Shown: piece after piece, positions 8,859 to 17,361 of the stretch
Position numbering within the stretch: position 1 is the stretch's first letter
Layout: every line of letters starts with the position of its first letter
Origin: Paenibacillus oleatilyticus
GTDB taxonomy: Bacteria; Bacillota; Bacilli; Paenibacillales; NBRC-103111
Direction: 5' to 3'
Assembly (NCBI RefSeq): GCF_018998565.1
Contig: NZ_JAHNZO010000001.1
Location: forward strand, 201,774 to 265,773
DNA length: 64,000 nucleotides
Program-made: the position numbers and the translations under genes
The notes under the pieces: generated by a model
Database searches by the model: none
Seen by the model: the letters and a program-made list of their open reading frames with translations, nothing else
What the model was told of the DNA's origin: nothing

Positions 8859-8871
8859 TTCAAAGTTTGAA
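8859..8871. promoter_or_regulatory. Palindromic operator candidate for the MarR regulator
   Basis: TTCAAAGTTTGAA is a perfect inverted repeat around a single central base, placed just after the -10 box over the likely transcription start. This is where a MarR repressor of its own operon would be expected to bind. Confidence 0.7.
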
Positions 8872-8921
8872 TTATTCATAGACAAAATTATTAAGAGCTA
8901 AAACTCAAAGGGGGGGCCGTC

Positions 8922-9368
8922 ATGCGGGAGCAAGGGCTTCATGCGTCCACAGAGATTGAAAAATGGACCCGGCTGGCGATGCGCCGATGGATCTCCGAAA
9001 TGGGGGGCCGGCTAAAGCACGGTCTGCCGATTCAGCAGTACTACTTGCTGGAAAGCCTACGGGCGAACGGAACGATGCGCTGTACGGAGCTGGCCGAAAC
9101 GCTGCAAATCACGCTGCCGGCCGTGACGAACCTCGCCAATAAACTGGTCGCCGGCGGGTATGCCGAGCGGGCGCATAATGAGACGGACCGGCGGGTCGTC
9201 ATGGTGACCATCACGCCGAAAGGTCTGGACGCTTTGAGCGAGTTGGACGAGAAAGCGGCGGAATTGGTCGAGTGGTTCTGGCAAGGGCTGGAGCCGGGCG
9301 AAACCGCCGAATTGACCCGGCTGCTCCGCAAAGCGGTCGAGTATAGAACGGCTGTGGATAAAGACTAG
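8922..9368 (+). CDS. MarR-family transcriptional regulator
   Basis: 148 residues with the MarR winged helix-turn-helix: ELAETLQITLPAVTNLANKLVAGGY is the recognition region and DRRVVMVTITPKG the wing (about 85-105). It lies 58 bases ahead of a DHA2-type efflux gene behind one promoter with a palindrome over the start point. The simplest reading is an autoregulated repressor of the pump, released by a pump substrate. Confidence 0.9.
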   Translation: MREQGLHASTEIEKWTRLAMRRWISEMGGRLKHGLPIQQYYLLESLRANGTMRCTELAETLQITLPAVTNLANKLVAGGYAERAHNETDRRVVMVTITPKGLDALSELDEKAAELVEWFWQGLEPGETAELTRLLRKAVEYRTAVDKD

Positions 9369-9426
9369 AGAACGGGCTTCCGTTTACCGGAGAACCCGAC
9401 AGCAGGGAGAAAAGGAGAGAAATAGC

Positions 9427-10908
9427 ATGGCTTCGCTTGAAAGCACCGAGAAACCCGTGCCGTTTTGGCCGGTCATGATCGGTATTTTTTTCGGCTCGTT
9501 TCTGGCGATTCTGGGAACCAGTTCCATTAATGTGGCCATTCCGATCTTAATGCAGGATTTTCATACCGATTTAAATACGGTACAGTGGACGCTGACCGGA
9601 TTTATGCTGGCGACCGGGGTCATTGCGCCGATCACCGGCTACCTGGGGGACAGGTTCAGCACCAAATATTTGTATGTCGCGGCCCTGATCGGGTTTACCC
9701 TCATGTCGGGGCTGTGCGCCGTCGCATGGAATATTCATTCGCTGATCGTGTTCCGCATTCTGCAAGGGGCCTTCAGCGGCATGGTCATGCCTGCGACCAT
9801 GACGATCATTTATCAAGTCATTCCCCGAGAACGGCAGGCGTTCGCCATCAGCATGTGGAGCTTGTCGGCAATGCTGGCTCCGGCGCTCGGCCCGTCACTG
9901 GCCGGCTGGCTGATTCAAACGTTCGACTGGACCTGGCTGTTCTTGATCAACCTGCCGTTCGGCGTCATCGCGATCGCGCTTGCGATGAAGCTGATTCCGT
10001 ATTACCGCTTGACGACGCCGAAGCCGTTCGACCTGTTCGGCTTTCTGGCCGTCATTCTCAGCAGCTCCGCGCTGCTTATTGCGTTCAGCGAAGCGCACGC
10101 CTGGGGCTGGGGGTCTTGGCAGACGATATCCCTGCTGGCCTTCGGAGCGTTGACGCTGATTGCCTTCGTCCTTTACGAGCTGCGCAAAGCCGGACCACTG
10201 TTGAATCTAAGAGTATTTGCGTATTCCCGGTATACCTACAGCTTGATTCTTAGCTGTATCATCACGATCAGCTTGTATTCCGGGACGTTCCTGACGCCGG
10301 TGTTTCTGCAAAATATACAGCATGTCTCGGCCTTCGATACGGGCTTGATTCTCCTCATCCCGTCGCTGGCGATGGCGGTCTGCATGCCGATTACCGGCAA
10401 GCTGTATTCGCGGGTAGGACCGATGCCGCTTATTTTGTTCGGGATCGTGCTGATCGGCGTCGGAACGTTGGCTATGGCCCATCTCAGCGTCGATGTGACG
10501 CACGGTTATATCATCCTGTGGATGACCGTCCGCAACCTCGGCATCGCCTTCTCGACCATGCCCGCTTCCAATGCCGGCATGGAGGTCATTCCGCGCGAGC
10601 TGACCGGGCACGCTTCCTCGGTGAACAACTGGATCCGCCAAGGGTTCGGCTCGTTCTCCATCGGCCTGTTCACCTCGATGCTCGCCTCCCGCGTTGCCGC
10701 GCACAGCCTGGAGCTCGGCAAGGCCGGCGGGCTGAACGGCCAACAGCTGCAGCAGCAGGCGTTCACGTTGAGCGTCAACGACGTATACATGGTCGCTACG
10801 GTTGTCGTGCTGATCGGCTTGCCGCTGGCCTTGACGCTGGGAAAGCAGCGCGGCCAAAAACAGCCGGAAGCTGCCCCGGGCCCGGGCTTATCTCAAAAGA
10901 CGTCGTAA
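9427..10908 (+). CDS. DHA2-family (EmrB/QacA) drug:proton antiporter
   Basis: 493 residues with about 14 membrane segments. The N-terminal half contains the family signatures: LGTSSINVAIPILMQDF near residue 30, GYLGDRFSTKYLY (motif A) about 75-87, and ALGPSLAGWLIQ (motif C) about 160. It would expel hydrophobic or cationic toxic compounds in exchange for protons. A good AAAAGGAGAG site precedes the ATG. It is cotranscribed with the MarR gene and ends before a terminator that has been duplicated by a palindromic element. Confidence 0.9.
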   Translation: MASLESTEKPVPFWPVMIGIFFGSFLAILGTSSINVAIPILMQDFHTDLNTVQWTLTGFMLATGVIAPITGYLGDRFSTKYLYVAALIGFTLMSGLCAVAWNIHSLIVFRILQGAFSGMVMPATMTIIYQVIPRERQAFAISMWSLSAMLAPALGPSLAGWLIQTFDWTWLFLINLPFGVIAIALAMKLIPYYRLTTPKPFDLFGFLAVILSSSALLIAFSEAHAWGWGSWQTISLLAFGALTLIAFVLYELRKAGPLLNLRVFAYSRYTYSLILSCIITISLYSGTFLTPVFLQNIQHVSAFDTGLILLIPSLAMAVCMPITGKLYSRVGPMPLILFGIVLIGVGTLAMAHLSVDVTHGYIILWMTVRNLGIAFSTMPASNAGMEVIPRELTGHASSVNNWIRQGFGSFSIGLFTSMLASRVAAHSLELGKAGGLNGQQLQQQAFTLSVNDVYMVATVVVLIGLPLALTLGKQRGQKQPEAAPGPGLSQKTS

Positions 10909-10952
10909 GCAAGCTGACGCAGACTGGTTTTGTACTTACCCCCCACCTAAAA

Positions 10953-10990
10953 AGGGACGGTTTCCTTCGACCAAGAAGGAAACCGTCCCT
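10953..10990 (+). terminator. Terminator hairpin, left flanking copy of palindromic element A
   Basis: AGGGACGGTTTCCTTC and its exact complement form a 16-bp stem with a 6-base loop. A nearly identical hairpin (about 37 bases, three differences) lies at 11196-11232 on the other side of element A. This copy lacks a T-tract. Confidence 0.8.
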
Positions 10991-11195
10991 CAGTGTATTG
11001 AGAAGCCCTAGGAAGTAGAAAAACTCAGACAAATAGAGGTGGGGTATATCCCGTAAGAGTTTACGTTCGCCTTTGAAACCCGTGAAAATACCGCCAATTT
11101 TAATCAAGTTCACGGGTTTCAAGAGCGGCTGGAGGGATATACCCCACCGGCGTATGCAGAGTATTTCTACGTGAAGCGGGTTTCCCAACAAACTC
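10991..11195. mobile_element. Terminator-nested palindromic element, copy A (divergent, reverse orientation)
   Basis: 205 bp without a gene. An outer perfect 15-bp pair carries GGTGGGGTATATCCC (11038-11052) and its complement ending near 11148. Inside it TGAAACCCGTGAA pairs perfectly with TTCACGGGTTTCA. The ends carry a weaker inverted repeat (TTGAGAA... and ...TTCCCAACAA). Read on the minus strand it aligns with copies at 25.5 and 38.5 kb through GGTGGGGTAT, CGCTCTTG and CAAAGGCGAACG. It is flanked by duplicated terminator hairpins. Short reading frames crossing it are not genes. Confidence 0.75.
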
Positions 11196-11236
11196 AGGGA
11201 CGGTTTCCTCGACTAAGAAGGAAACCGCCCCTTTTG
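11196..11236 (+). terminator. Terminator hairpin, right flanking copy of element A
   Basis: This is a second version of the 10953-10990 hairpin, here followed by TTTT. In the minus direction it may also stop the YpmS-like gene. Confidence 0.75.
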
Positions 11237-11243
11237 CTTTCAT

Positions 11244-11786
11244 CTATAAACGCAGCCCAAAAGCCACACGTATCGTTGACCCTTCGAAGGCTACGTCCCG
11301 AATCGCCACATGCCTCGGCATATAAGCGTTTAGATCAACCTGAATCGGCTGGAGGCTCAGCCATTCGCCCGGTACGTTAACGTCCCGGATGACGGTGCCG
11401 GTATGGACGGCCGTCAAATACGGCTCCTTCCAGACAAGGTCGAAGTTGAGCCGGGCGCCAACTTTCCAGCGGTCTTGAAGCTGCATTGTCACGTCTGCCG
11501 CGAGCCGATCCCCTTCAAGAAAAAACCTCGCTCCCGTCAGCTTGACGCCGGGCCGCAGCTCGGCCCGGCGGGAAAGCGCCTTTTTCAGCAGATCGCCAAC
11601 CTCCTGCTCCGTCAGCACCGCCTCCGGCTTGCGGTTGATTACCATGGCGGCGAGCTTTTCGCGCACCGGAAGATCGTCATACGACAAGTCCAGCTCCGCT
11701 TGCGGCTGCGCGTACCATAATGCCCCGGCGACCAGCAGCGCACCCAGAATTACGATCGTGACGATCCCTTTGAAGAGCGATCTCAT
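11244..11786 (-). CDS. YpmS-like membrane-anchored protein (DUF2140-type)
   Basis: 180 residues. Residues about 6-25 (GIVTIVILGALLVAGALWYA) form one N-terminal membrane anchor, followed by an extracytoplasmic part of mixed beta strands. The pattern (LTEQEVGDLLKKAL, then ITGARFFLEGDRL-like and IQVDLNAYMPRHVAIRDV) resembles B. subtilis YpmS and relatives, which have no established biochemical role. The ATG follows AAGGGGGAAG. It is downstream of the DEAD-box helicase gene on the same strand, about 90 bases away. Confidence 0.6.
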   Translation of the reverse strand: MRSLFKGIVTIVILGALLVAGALWYAQPQAELDLSYDDLPVREKLAAMVINRKPEAVLTEQEVGDLLKKALSRRAELRPGVKLTGARFFLEGDRLAADVTMQLQDRWKVGARLNFDLVWKEPYLTAVHTGTVIRDVNVPGEWLSLQPIQVDLNAYMPRHVAIRDVAFEGSTIRVAFGLRL

Positions 11787-11873
11787 TTCACTTCCCCCTT
11801 ACAAGGAGCCGGTCCTAACCTGAGTCCAATGCCCTCTCCCGGAGTTTGACAGGCGGAAGCGACGGCTCATTCG

Positions 11874-13298
11874 TTACTTTTTCGGTTTACCCGACGGATC
11901 GCGCTTTTCCTTGAGCCAGCGCGGCGCTCCTTTGTTTTTGCGGTCCCGTTCCCGGTCCGCCTTGCGTTTATCCGGGGCAGCCGGGGCCGGGGGACGACCC
12001 GTGCCAGCCTGCGCCGGCTTTGCGCTCTTGCCTTCCGTACGGGGGAGCTTCGGAGCTCCCGCCTGGGCAATGCGCGCTTCAGGGTTCTCCCTTCCCGACG
12101 GCGCTTCGTCCGGCATCCGACGTTCCACGAGCTTCTTCGCTTCCCGGCGAACGGACCGCTCCTGCTCCGGATCAACGACCTTCCCATGAAACATCGTCCG
12201 CCGCTTGATCTCGATACCGAGCGATTTGGCAAATTTATCGATAATGAACTGCTCCCGCGGAGTAATGATCGACACGGCCGTGCCTTTGCGGCCCATCCGT
12301 CCCGTCCGGCCTACGCGATGCACGTAATGATCCGCATCGATCGGCGGGTCGAGGTTGATCACATGCGTCACCTGCGGCAGGTCAAGCCCCCTGGCAGCTA
12401 CGTCGGTCGCGAGCAGCAGCTGGAATTTGCCGGCGCGGAACGCTTGCATTGCCTTGGCCCGCTCCTGCTTGAAGGAATCGCCGTACAGGCCTTCGACCGA
12501 CAGGCCGACGTATTGCAGCTTCGACACTGCTTCCCCGATATCGTCGGTCTCATTGACGAACACGATCGCGGCCTTCGGGTTATACAGCCGGACGATCCGG
12601 CGCAGCGTATCGATTTTGTCCCGTTCCTGACATACGAAATACAAGTGCTCCAGCGTTTCCGAGGTGCGCTGCGCCGGATTTACCCGGACGTAGACCGGCT
12701 CGCGCATCCAGCGGTCGATGACATCCTGCAGCGGCGGCGGAAACGTCGCGGAAAAAAACAGCAGCTGCCGGTCGCGCAGCATGCCTTTGAACAACGCCTC
12801 CACATCCTGCATGGACCCCAGCTCGAACACTTGATCGACCTCGTCGACGACGACCGTGCGGATGCTATGCAGCTTCAATTTGCGGAGCTTGACCAGCTCC
12901 TGCACGCGGCCGGGCGTCCCTACCACGATCTGCGGCTTGAGCTTCAACCGGTCGATCTGGCGCTCGATGGAGGCGCCGCCGATCAACTGCTGCACGCGAA
13001 CGTCGCTATCCTTCACGAGCTGCTCCAGCGTCTGCACGATTTGCATGCCGAGCTCCCGCGTCGGCACCAGCACAAGAGCTTGTACCTCTCTTGCGCCCGT
13101 GTCTATTTTATGGAGGAGCGGCAGAGAATAAGCCAGCGTTTTCCCCGTACCGGTCTGCGATTGCGCAACGACATCTTTTCCTTCAAGCGCGATCGGTATC
13201 GCTTCCGCCTGTATGTCCGACGGCTCCGTAATGCCGAGCTCCTGCAGCCGTTTGACATACTGCGGAGCGATATGTAAAGCTGCAAACCCCGTATTCAT
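11874..13298 (-). CDS. DEAD-box family ATP-dependent RNA helicase (DEVD variant)
   Basis: 474 residues, starting at ATG 13298 after AGAGGA. The motifs in order are: Q-motif (FAALHIAPQYVKRLQELGITEPSDIQ compressed near residue 5-27), Walker A AQSQTGTGKT, PTRELGMQ, TPGRV, motif II as DEVD rather than DEAD, SAT, and HRVGRTGRMG. The catalytic D and E are kept. Residues about 400-474 are a basic, Pro/Ala/Lys-rich tail likely to bind RNA, as in CshA-type helicases. Roles in ribosome assembly or mRNA turnover are expected from the family. Confidence 0.92.
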   Translation of the reverse strand: MNTGFAALHIAPQYVKRLQELGITEPSDIQAEAIPIALEGKDVVAQSQTGTGKTLAYSLPLLHKIDTGAREVQALVLVPTRELGMQIVQTLEQLVKDSDVRVQQLIGGASIERQIDRLKLKPQIVVGTPGRVQELVKLRKLKLHSIRTVVVDEVDQVFELGSMQDVEALFKGMLRDRQLLFFSATFPPPLQDVIDRWMREPVYVRVNPAQRTSETLEHLYFVCQERDKIDTLRRIVRLYNPKAAIVFVNETDDIGEAVSKLQYVGLSVEGLYGDSFKQERAKAMQAFRAGKFQLLLATDVAARGLDLPQVTHVINLDPPIDADHYVHRVGRTGRMGRKGTAVSIITPREQFIIDKFAKSLGIEIKRRTMFHGKVVDPEQERSVRREAKKLVERRMPDEAPSGRENPEARIAQAGAPKLPRTEGKSAKPAQAGTGRPPAPAAPDKRKADRERDRKNKGAPRWLKEKRDPSGKPKK

Positions 13299-13381
13299 TC
13301 GATCATCCTCTCTTCCCTTTCGTTTCCTTAGTATACCAGAATATGCGGGCGATTGCCCTACCCGGCAGGGAGACAACCGCC

Positions 13382-14242
13382 TTACCGCTCCCGGCCTTCC
13401 GCCTGTTCCCGTTTGCTTGCAATCCATCCGAACACCGCATCGAGCGCGCGTTCGTCGTCCTCCTTCGGAAAGCGGTGCCCCAGCCCGTCGTACAGCTCCA
13501 TCGTGTATTCCTTCCCGGCCCGCTCCAGCGCCGCTCCCAGCTTGCGCGCCTGCTCAACGCTGACCTGCGCATCCGCCGTACCGTGTACGATCATAACGGG
13601 CACGCGGATCGCATCAACCCAACGGACGGGCGACCGCCGCTCGTAGCACTCGGCCTGCTTGCGTGGATGGCCGACGACCCGCTTCAGCATCCGCCTCAGA
13701 TCGACCCGCTCTTCATACGTATCGAGCAGATCGCTTACGCCGCCCCAGACGACGACCGGACCGGCGCCTTCGCACTCTTTGGCCGCCAGCAACGCCATCA
13801 GCGCGCCGCGCGAGAAGCCGATCAGCGGAACCGGTCCGGACTGCACCTCCGGCAGCGATTGCATGAGGGTAATGGCATGATGCACGTCAAAGCGGTCTTC
13901 GCCTCCGAAGTCCTCCCGTCCCTCGCCGCCTTCGTTGCCCCGGTAAAACGGCGCAAAGACCGCGTACCCGCGCCGCGCCATCGAAAAAATGCGCCGTTTG
14001 CGCACCATCCCGACCTTACGGATGCCTCCCCGGCAGTAAATTAAACCGGGAACGGGTACGGCGGCATCGGGCACGGCAAGATAACCTTTCACCTGAAGTC
14101 CTTGGCTAATATATGTCAGCCGGTAAAGCGATATGCCCTTCGCCAGGCTGCGGAGACTTTCCCTCTGCACCAGCGTGCCGTCGGCCGGAACGCCGCCGGT
14201 TAACCCGCTTTGCGGAAGGTTTGTATCGGTAGGTATAGGCAT
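13382..14242 (-). CDS. Alpha/beta hydrolase (dienelactone hydrolase / S9 peptidase-like)
   Basis: 286 residues. The nucleophile elbow GFSRGA (Ser about 145), an acid in HGTADAQ and the His in DGLGHRF complete a Ser-Asp-His triad in the right order. An oxyanion-side stretch YCRGG replaces the usual HGG. The family covers esterases, acyl-peptide hydrolases and cephalosporin-C deacetylase-like enzymes; the substrate is unknown. It is cytoplasmic, with no signal peptide. It is upstream of the helicase gene on the same strand, 83 bases apart, and could be cotranscribed. Confidence 0.82.
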   Translation of the reverse strand: MPIPTDTNLPQSGLTGGVPADGTLVQRESLRSLAKGISLYRLTYISQGLQVKGYLAVPDAAVPVPGLIYCRGGIRKVGMVRKRRIFSMARRGYAVFAPFYRGNEGGEGREDFGGEDRFDVHHAITLMQSLPEVQSGPVPLIGFSRGALMALLAAKECEGAGPVVVWGGVSDLLDTYEERVDLRRMLKRVVGHPRKQAECYERRSPVRWVDAIRVPVMIVHGTADAQVSVEQARKLGAALERAGKEYTMELYDGLGHRFPKEDDERALDAVFGWIASKREQAEGRER

Positions 14243-14261
14243 GTTCGGTTCACTCCATTTT

Positions 14262-14290
14262 TTGACACAAAGTCGTTCCGGCGTTACACT
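14262..14290 (+). promoter_or_regulatory. Promoter of the DUF2573-like gene
   Basis: Consensus TTGACA (14262-14267), a 17-base spacer and TACACT (14285-14290), 35 bases before the start codon. Confidence 0.75.
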
Positions 14291-14324
14291 AAGATGTATT
14301 ATGACCGGAAAGGTGGATTTTCAA

Positions 14325-14603
14325 ATGAATTCCCGTTTTGCCGCCGAATTCGAAGGGCTGGTCGAGAAATATGCCGAGCTGCTGACCGGCGACGCTTCCG
14401 CCGAAACGGTGGAAAAAATTAAAGTTTGGGCGATCTACAACCATATCCATAAAACGATGCCGGCTCTCGCCAGCCATTGGAATCAGCAGCATCCCGAGGG
14501 CAAAGCCGACGTCCGGAAGCTGTTCGAAGAGGTCCGGGACCGCAACCAGAAGTTTAAGGCAGCCAATCAACAGGCGGAAGCCAAGCCTGAGCCGGAAGCC
14601 TGA
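14325..14603 (+). CDS. Small DUF2573 (YusU-like) protein
   Basis: 92 residues, all-helical in appearance. The ATG at 14325 follows AAAGGTGG at correct spacing; an ATG at 14301 in frame overlaps the presumed leader and lacks a site. The sequence (FEGLVEKYAELLTG, VKIWAIYNHIHKTMPALASHWN-like) recalls the small cytoplasmic YusU/DUF2573 family of Bacillales, of unknown function. It is monocistronic, between a good promoter and a terminator. Confidence 0.65.
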   Translation: MNSRFAAEFEGLVEKYAELLTGDASAETVEKIKVWAIYNHIHKTMPALASHWNQQHPEGKADVRKLFEEVRDRNQKFKAANQQAEAKPEPEA

Positions 14604-14642
14604 TCGCTGCGGACCTATGCTTCCTTTACCATACCCTGCACG

Positions 14643-14678
14643 AAGACCGAAAAGCAATGTGCACTCGGTCTTTTTTCT
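14643..14678 (+). terminator. Rho-independent terminator
   Basis: AAGACCGA pairs with TCGGTCTT, followed by a T-rich tail. Confidence 0.8.
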
Positions 14679-14711
14679 TAAGCGCATTCTCATGTCCGCT
14701 AAGGCGAGCCA

Positions 14712-14750
14712 AAGAAGACCGCCGCCCCTTCGAGGGTGCGCGGTCTTCTC
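14712..14750 (-). terminator. Hairpin, likely terminator of the SDR gene
   Basis: AGAAGACCGC (14713-14722) pairs with GCGGTCTTCT (14740-14749). On the minus strand it follows the SDR gene by about 70 bases, with a short T-rich tail. Confidence 0.6.
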
Positions 14751-14819
14751 GTATATCCCATCTTGCGGTTTCGAGCCATTCAGCACCGCACGCCCTAGCC
14801 TTACCGATTCAGCTTGCAG

Positions 14820-15596
14820 CTATTTCTTGTTAAGCATTTTATAGGCAATACCGTCGAACAGCCGCGGAAACAACTGATACAGCTTCACTCCGGCAGCCGC
14901 CATCAACGGCAGGTTCACCTCGGGCGTGCCCCGCTCGATCGCTTTCAGCACCGCCTGAGCGACGCGCTCCGGCTTCAGCATAAACCATTGGATGTTTTTT
15001 ACGTAGCTGCCCGAAGGATCAGCCCGCTCGAAAAACGGCGTATCGATCGGCCCGGGGTTGACGGCGGTCAGACGAACGCCGGTGCCGACAAGCTCCTGCC
15101 GCAGACAATTGGTCAAGCCGAGCACGGCGTGCTTGGTGGCCGAGTAGCCGCTCGACTTGGCCGAGCCGATCTTCCCGGCCATGGAGGCAATGTTCACAAT
15201 ATGGCCGCTCCCCTGCTTAAGCATGGAAGGCAGCACTGCTTTCGTGCAGCGAACCGTCCCCATATAATTGACATCCATCATGCCCTCGAATTCGCTTAAG
15301 GGCGCCGTCACGAACGAATCGAACACGCCGTAACCCGCATTGTTAATCAACATGTCGATCCGGCCGTATTCGGCGATCACCCGATCCATCGTTGCCGTTA
15401 CCTGCTCCGCCGACGTGACATCGAGCGGATAGATCCCGTGCTTACCCTGTATTTTAGCGGACGCTTCCGCCAGCTTTTGCTCCGATCGCGCCATCAGCAC
15501 AGGAACGGCTCCCCGCTGCGCCAGCATCTGCGCCATCAGCGCGCCGATCCCGCTGGACGCTCCCGTGATTACCGCGATTTTGCCCTGAAAATCCAT
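14820..15596 (-). CDS. Short-chain dehydrogenase/reductase (YqjQ-like)
   Basis: 258 residues, the classical SDR size. TGASSGIG (11-18) binds the nucleotide, NNAGYG is the structural loop, the Ser of NIASMAG and the YSATK pair complete the active site, and PGPIDTPF follows it. The arginine in MARSEQK favours NADP(H). It is a cytoplasmic oxidoreductase; the substrate is not predictable. The size and C-terminal hydrophobic segment are like B. subtilis YqjQ. Confidence 0.88.
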   Translation of the reverse strand: MDFQGKIAVITGASSGIGALMAQMLAQRGAVPVLMARSEQKLAEASAKIQGKHGIYPLDVTSAEQVTATMDRVIAEYGRIDMLINNAGYGVFDSFVTAPLSEFEGMMDVNYMGTVRCTKAVLPSMLKQGSGHIVNIASMAGKIGSAKSSGYSATKHAVLGLTNCLRQELVGTGVRLTAVNPGPIDTPFFERADPSGSYVKNIQWFMLKPERVAQAVLKAIERGTPEVNLPLMAAAGVKLYQLFPRLFDGIAYKMLNKK

Positions 15597-15626
15597 CCCC
15601 CGGTTCCCCCTGTCTTCTTTTCGAAC

Positions 15627-15678
15627 AAAAAAAGCGAAGCGCTCCCGGCGTTATCGGAACCGGAGAAGCGTTCGCTTA
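15627..15678 (-). terminator. Terminator of the cheX gene
   Basis: On the minus strand AAGCGAACGCTTCTCCGG pairs with CCGGGAGCGCTTCGCTT, followed by T7. Confidence 0.85.
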
Positions 15679-15729
15679 CAGCTTACACGTTATGGACTCG
15701 TCATTTCAACTGTAGGGCATACCGCTTGG

Positions 15730-16188
15730 TTAAGCGATAAGCACTTGAATATCCAACTCGCCGATGCCTTCCATAATCAGCGGGATCGTCAGCGCCTTTT
15801 GCGCGTTGAAACCGGCCGCATGCGCGGAATGAAGCATCTTGGGCGGCGTAATATCGACGCGAACTCCTTGGTTGAACAGCATCGTGCTGGCATTGCCGCT
15901 GATCATATTGCTGAGCTCGGAAATGGCGCTTTTGCCGATGTCGTTCATTTCGGTGATCGAGAATCCGCCCATCATGGCGGACACGACCTTGAGCGCGACT
16001 TCCTCGTGCAATCCGAAGACGATGTCCCCTTCCATTTGCCCGGTCATGCCGATTTGAATCCAAATGTATTTCTCAGCAAACTTCACGTCTTTGATGCCGA
16101 GCTGTCCGGTGGTCGGTCGTACATTGGCGACTTGTTCGATGACGATTCTGGCCGACTCCAAAAACGGGTTGATAAGCTCTGCCTTCAT
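15730..16188 (-). CDS. cheX: CheX-type chemotaxis phosphatase
   Basis: 152 residues, the usual CheX length. The CheC/CheX/FliY phosphatase signature is seen in ISELSNMISGNA, where the Glu and Asn three residues apart are the catalytic pair that removes phosphate from CheY-P. Only one such motif is present, as in CheX. ATG 16188 follows an AAGGAGA site at somewhat long spacing; a -10-like TATAAT is at 16252-16257 on the minus strand. It is an isolated gene here, not in a chemotaxis operon. It ends chemotactic signals in the cytoplasm. Confidence 0.85.
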   Translation of the reverse strand: MKAELINPFLESARIVIEQVANVRPTTGQLGIKDVKFAEKYIWIQIGMTGQMEGDIVFGLHEEVALKVVSAMMGGFSITEMNDIGKSAISELSNMISGNASTMLFNQGVRVDITPPKMLHSAHAAGFNAQKALTIPLIMEGIGELDIQVLIA

Positions 16189-16367
16189 AAGATGACCGGT
16201 CTCCTTTTTTCGACAATATGCCGCAGATCCATAGGACTTTTTTGTTATTTCATTATACCTAAATTCATGCTTCAAGTATAGAACTTTTGTCGCGTTTTGT
16301 GTGAAATATAACAAAAAGCACAGGATTGAAGCACCTTTCAAAGAAACGGTCTGATTCTTTATACATG

Positions 16368-17225
16368 CTACAAGTCCCTACGCCCGGGAACTTCGTCGGA
16401 GTCGGCTTTCTCCGGCAAGCAAGGCTCATACATCATGATAGCGTGGTTCTCGGCAACGAACTGTTCGTCCAGCCAGCGCCCTTCCGCATCGAACCGGTTG
16501 CGGCTAATGACGTTATGGCGAACATATCCGCCCCACCATTCCTGGGTAATCCAGTGCCTGGTTTCGGCAATCTCATAACGGTGCGATGCCGGACTGTCGG
16601 CCCGCCATTCTCCGACCAAGTCGGTGTCCGTCAGCCAAATTCGGAGCTGGTAGCACATCTCCGTGCGATTCTCGATCTGCAGATCCAAGTAATTATAAAA
16701 GCAAGTCGCCCCCGTTCCGAAAGGCTGCTTTCGTCCCGCATCGGGAAAGACGTCGTATCCGTGCCGGTATCTCTCCGTAACGGTAAGCGGTGTGTGCAGC
16801 GTCATCCAGTAAATCAGATTGGAAAGCTGACATAAACCGCCTCCCACTCCGGACCGGACCGTGCCGTGATGCAATACCATCCCGTCCACGTAGCCTTGAC
16901 GGCGGGTCGGTTTACCGATCGTCCTCCAGTACGAGAACGTTTCGCCCGGCTGAAGGATCAGACCATCGATCCGCTGCGCAGCCAGTCTCAAGTTGATGAT
17001 CTTGTTGTATTGAAGCTGCATCTCCACATTCCGAAGCTGTCGAAGCAGCGGCGTACGGTGGGTGAAATGAACGTGCCGCAGCGGTTCGTCCCGGCGCAAT
17101 CGCGCAAAGCGTTTATTTCCGAGCATCCAGCTCACGCGGCGGCGCAGCCGGTAATACGCAATGCCTGCCGCCGTCCGCCATCGGCTGCGGTACTTCGGCT
17201 TCGGCACCGACGATGGACCGAACAT
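16368..17225 (-). CDS. VanW-family protein
   Basis: 285 residues. ATG 17225 follows GGGAGGGGAGG. The centre holds the VanW signature: NLRLAAQRIDGLILQPGETFSYWRTIG and GGGLCQLSNLIY, with conserved Gly/Cys. VanW occurs in vanB-type vancomycin resistance clusters, but the family is widespread in Firmicutes without glycopeptide resistance, and its biochemical role is unknown. No signal peptide is seen; the N-terminus is basic. No vanHAX genes are nearby, so resistance should not be inferred. Confidence 0.85.
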   Translation of the reverse strand: MFGPSSVPKPKYRSRWRTAAGIAYYRLRRRVSWMLGNKRFARLRRDEPLRHVHFTHRTPLLRQLRNVEMQLQYNKIINLRLAAQRIDGLILQPGETFSYWRTIGKPTRRQGYVDGMVLHHGTVRSGVGGGLCQLSNLIYWMTLHTPLTVTERYRHGYDVFPDAGRKQPFGTGATCFYNYLDLQIENRTEMCYQLRIWLTDTDLVGEWRADSPASHRYEIAETRHWITQEWWGGYVRHNVISRNRFDAEGRWLDEQFVAENHAIMMYEPCLPEKADSDEVPGRRDL

Positions 17226-17315
17226 CCGTCCTCCCCTCCCTACCTTCATTCTAGCAAAAACCCGGTCAGCTTACTACGACGAATCGACATATGCGTCGAA
17301 TTTTTGTCGAAGATG

Positions 17316-17360
17316 ACAAAAGGCGGCCAAGCTCCCCGAACGGGTCTCTTCGCCGCCTCC
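17316..17360 (-). terminator. Terminator downstream of the Nudix gene
   Basis: On the minus strand AGGCGGC pairs with GCCGCCT with a TTTT tail at the distal end. Confidence 0.7.
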
Positions 17361-17361
17361 T

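Noticed and set aside
10796..11191. Short frames within and around palindromic element A
   Set aside because: They run through the palindrome and terminator copies and have no ribosome site; the same holds for frames in elements B (25610-25894) and C (38348-38691).
12186..13277. 363-codon plus-strand frame over the RNA helicase
   Set aside because: Antisense shadow; the helicase motifs on the minus strand are complete.
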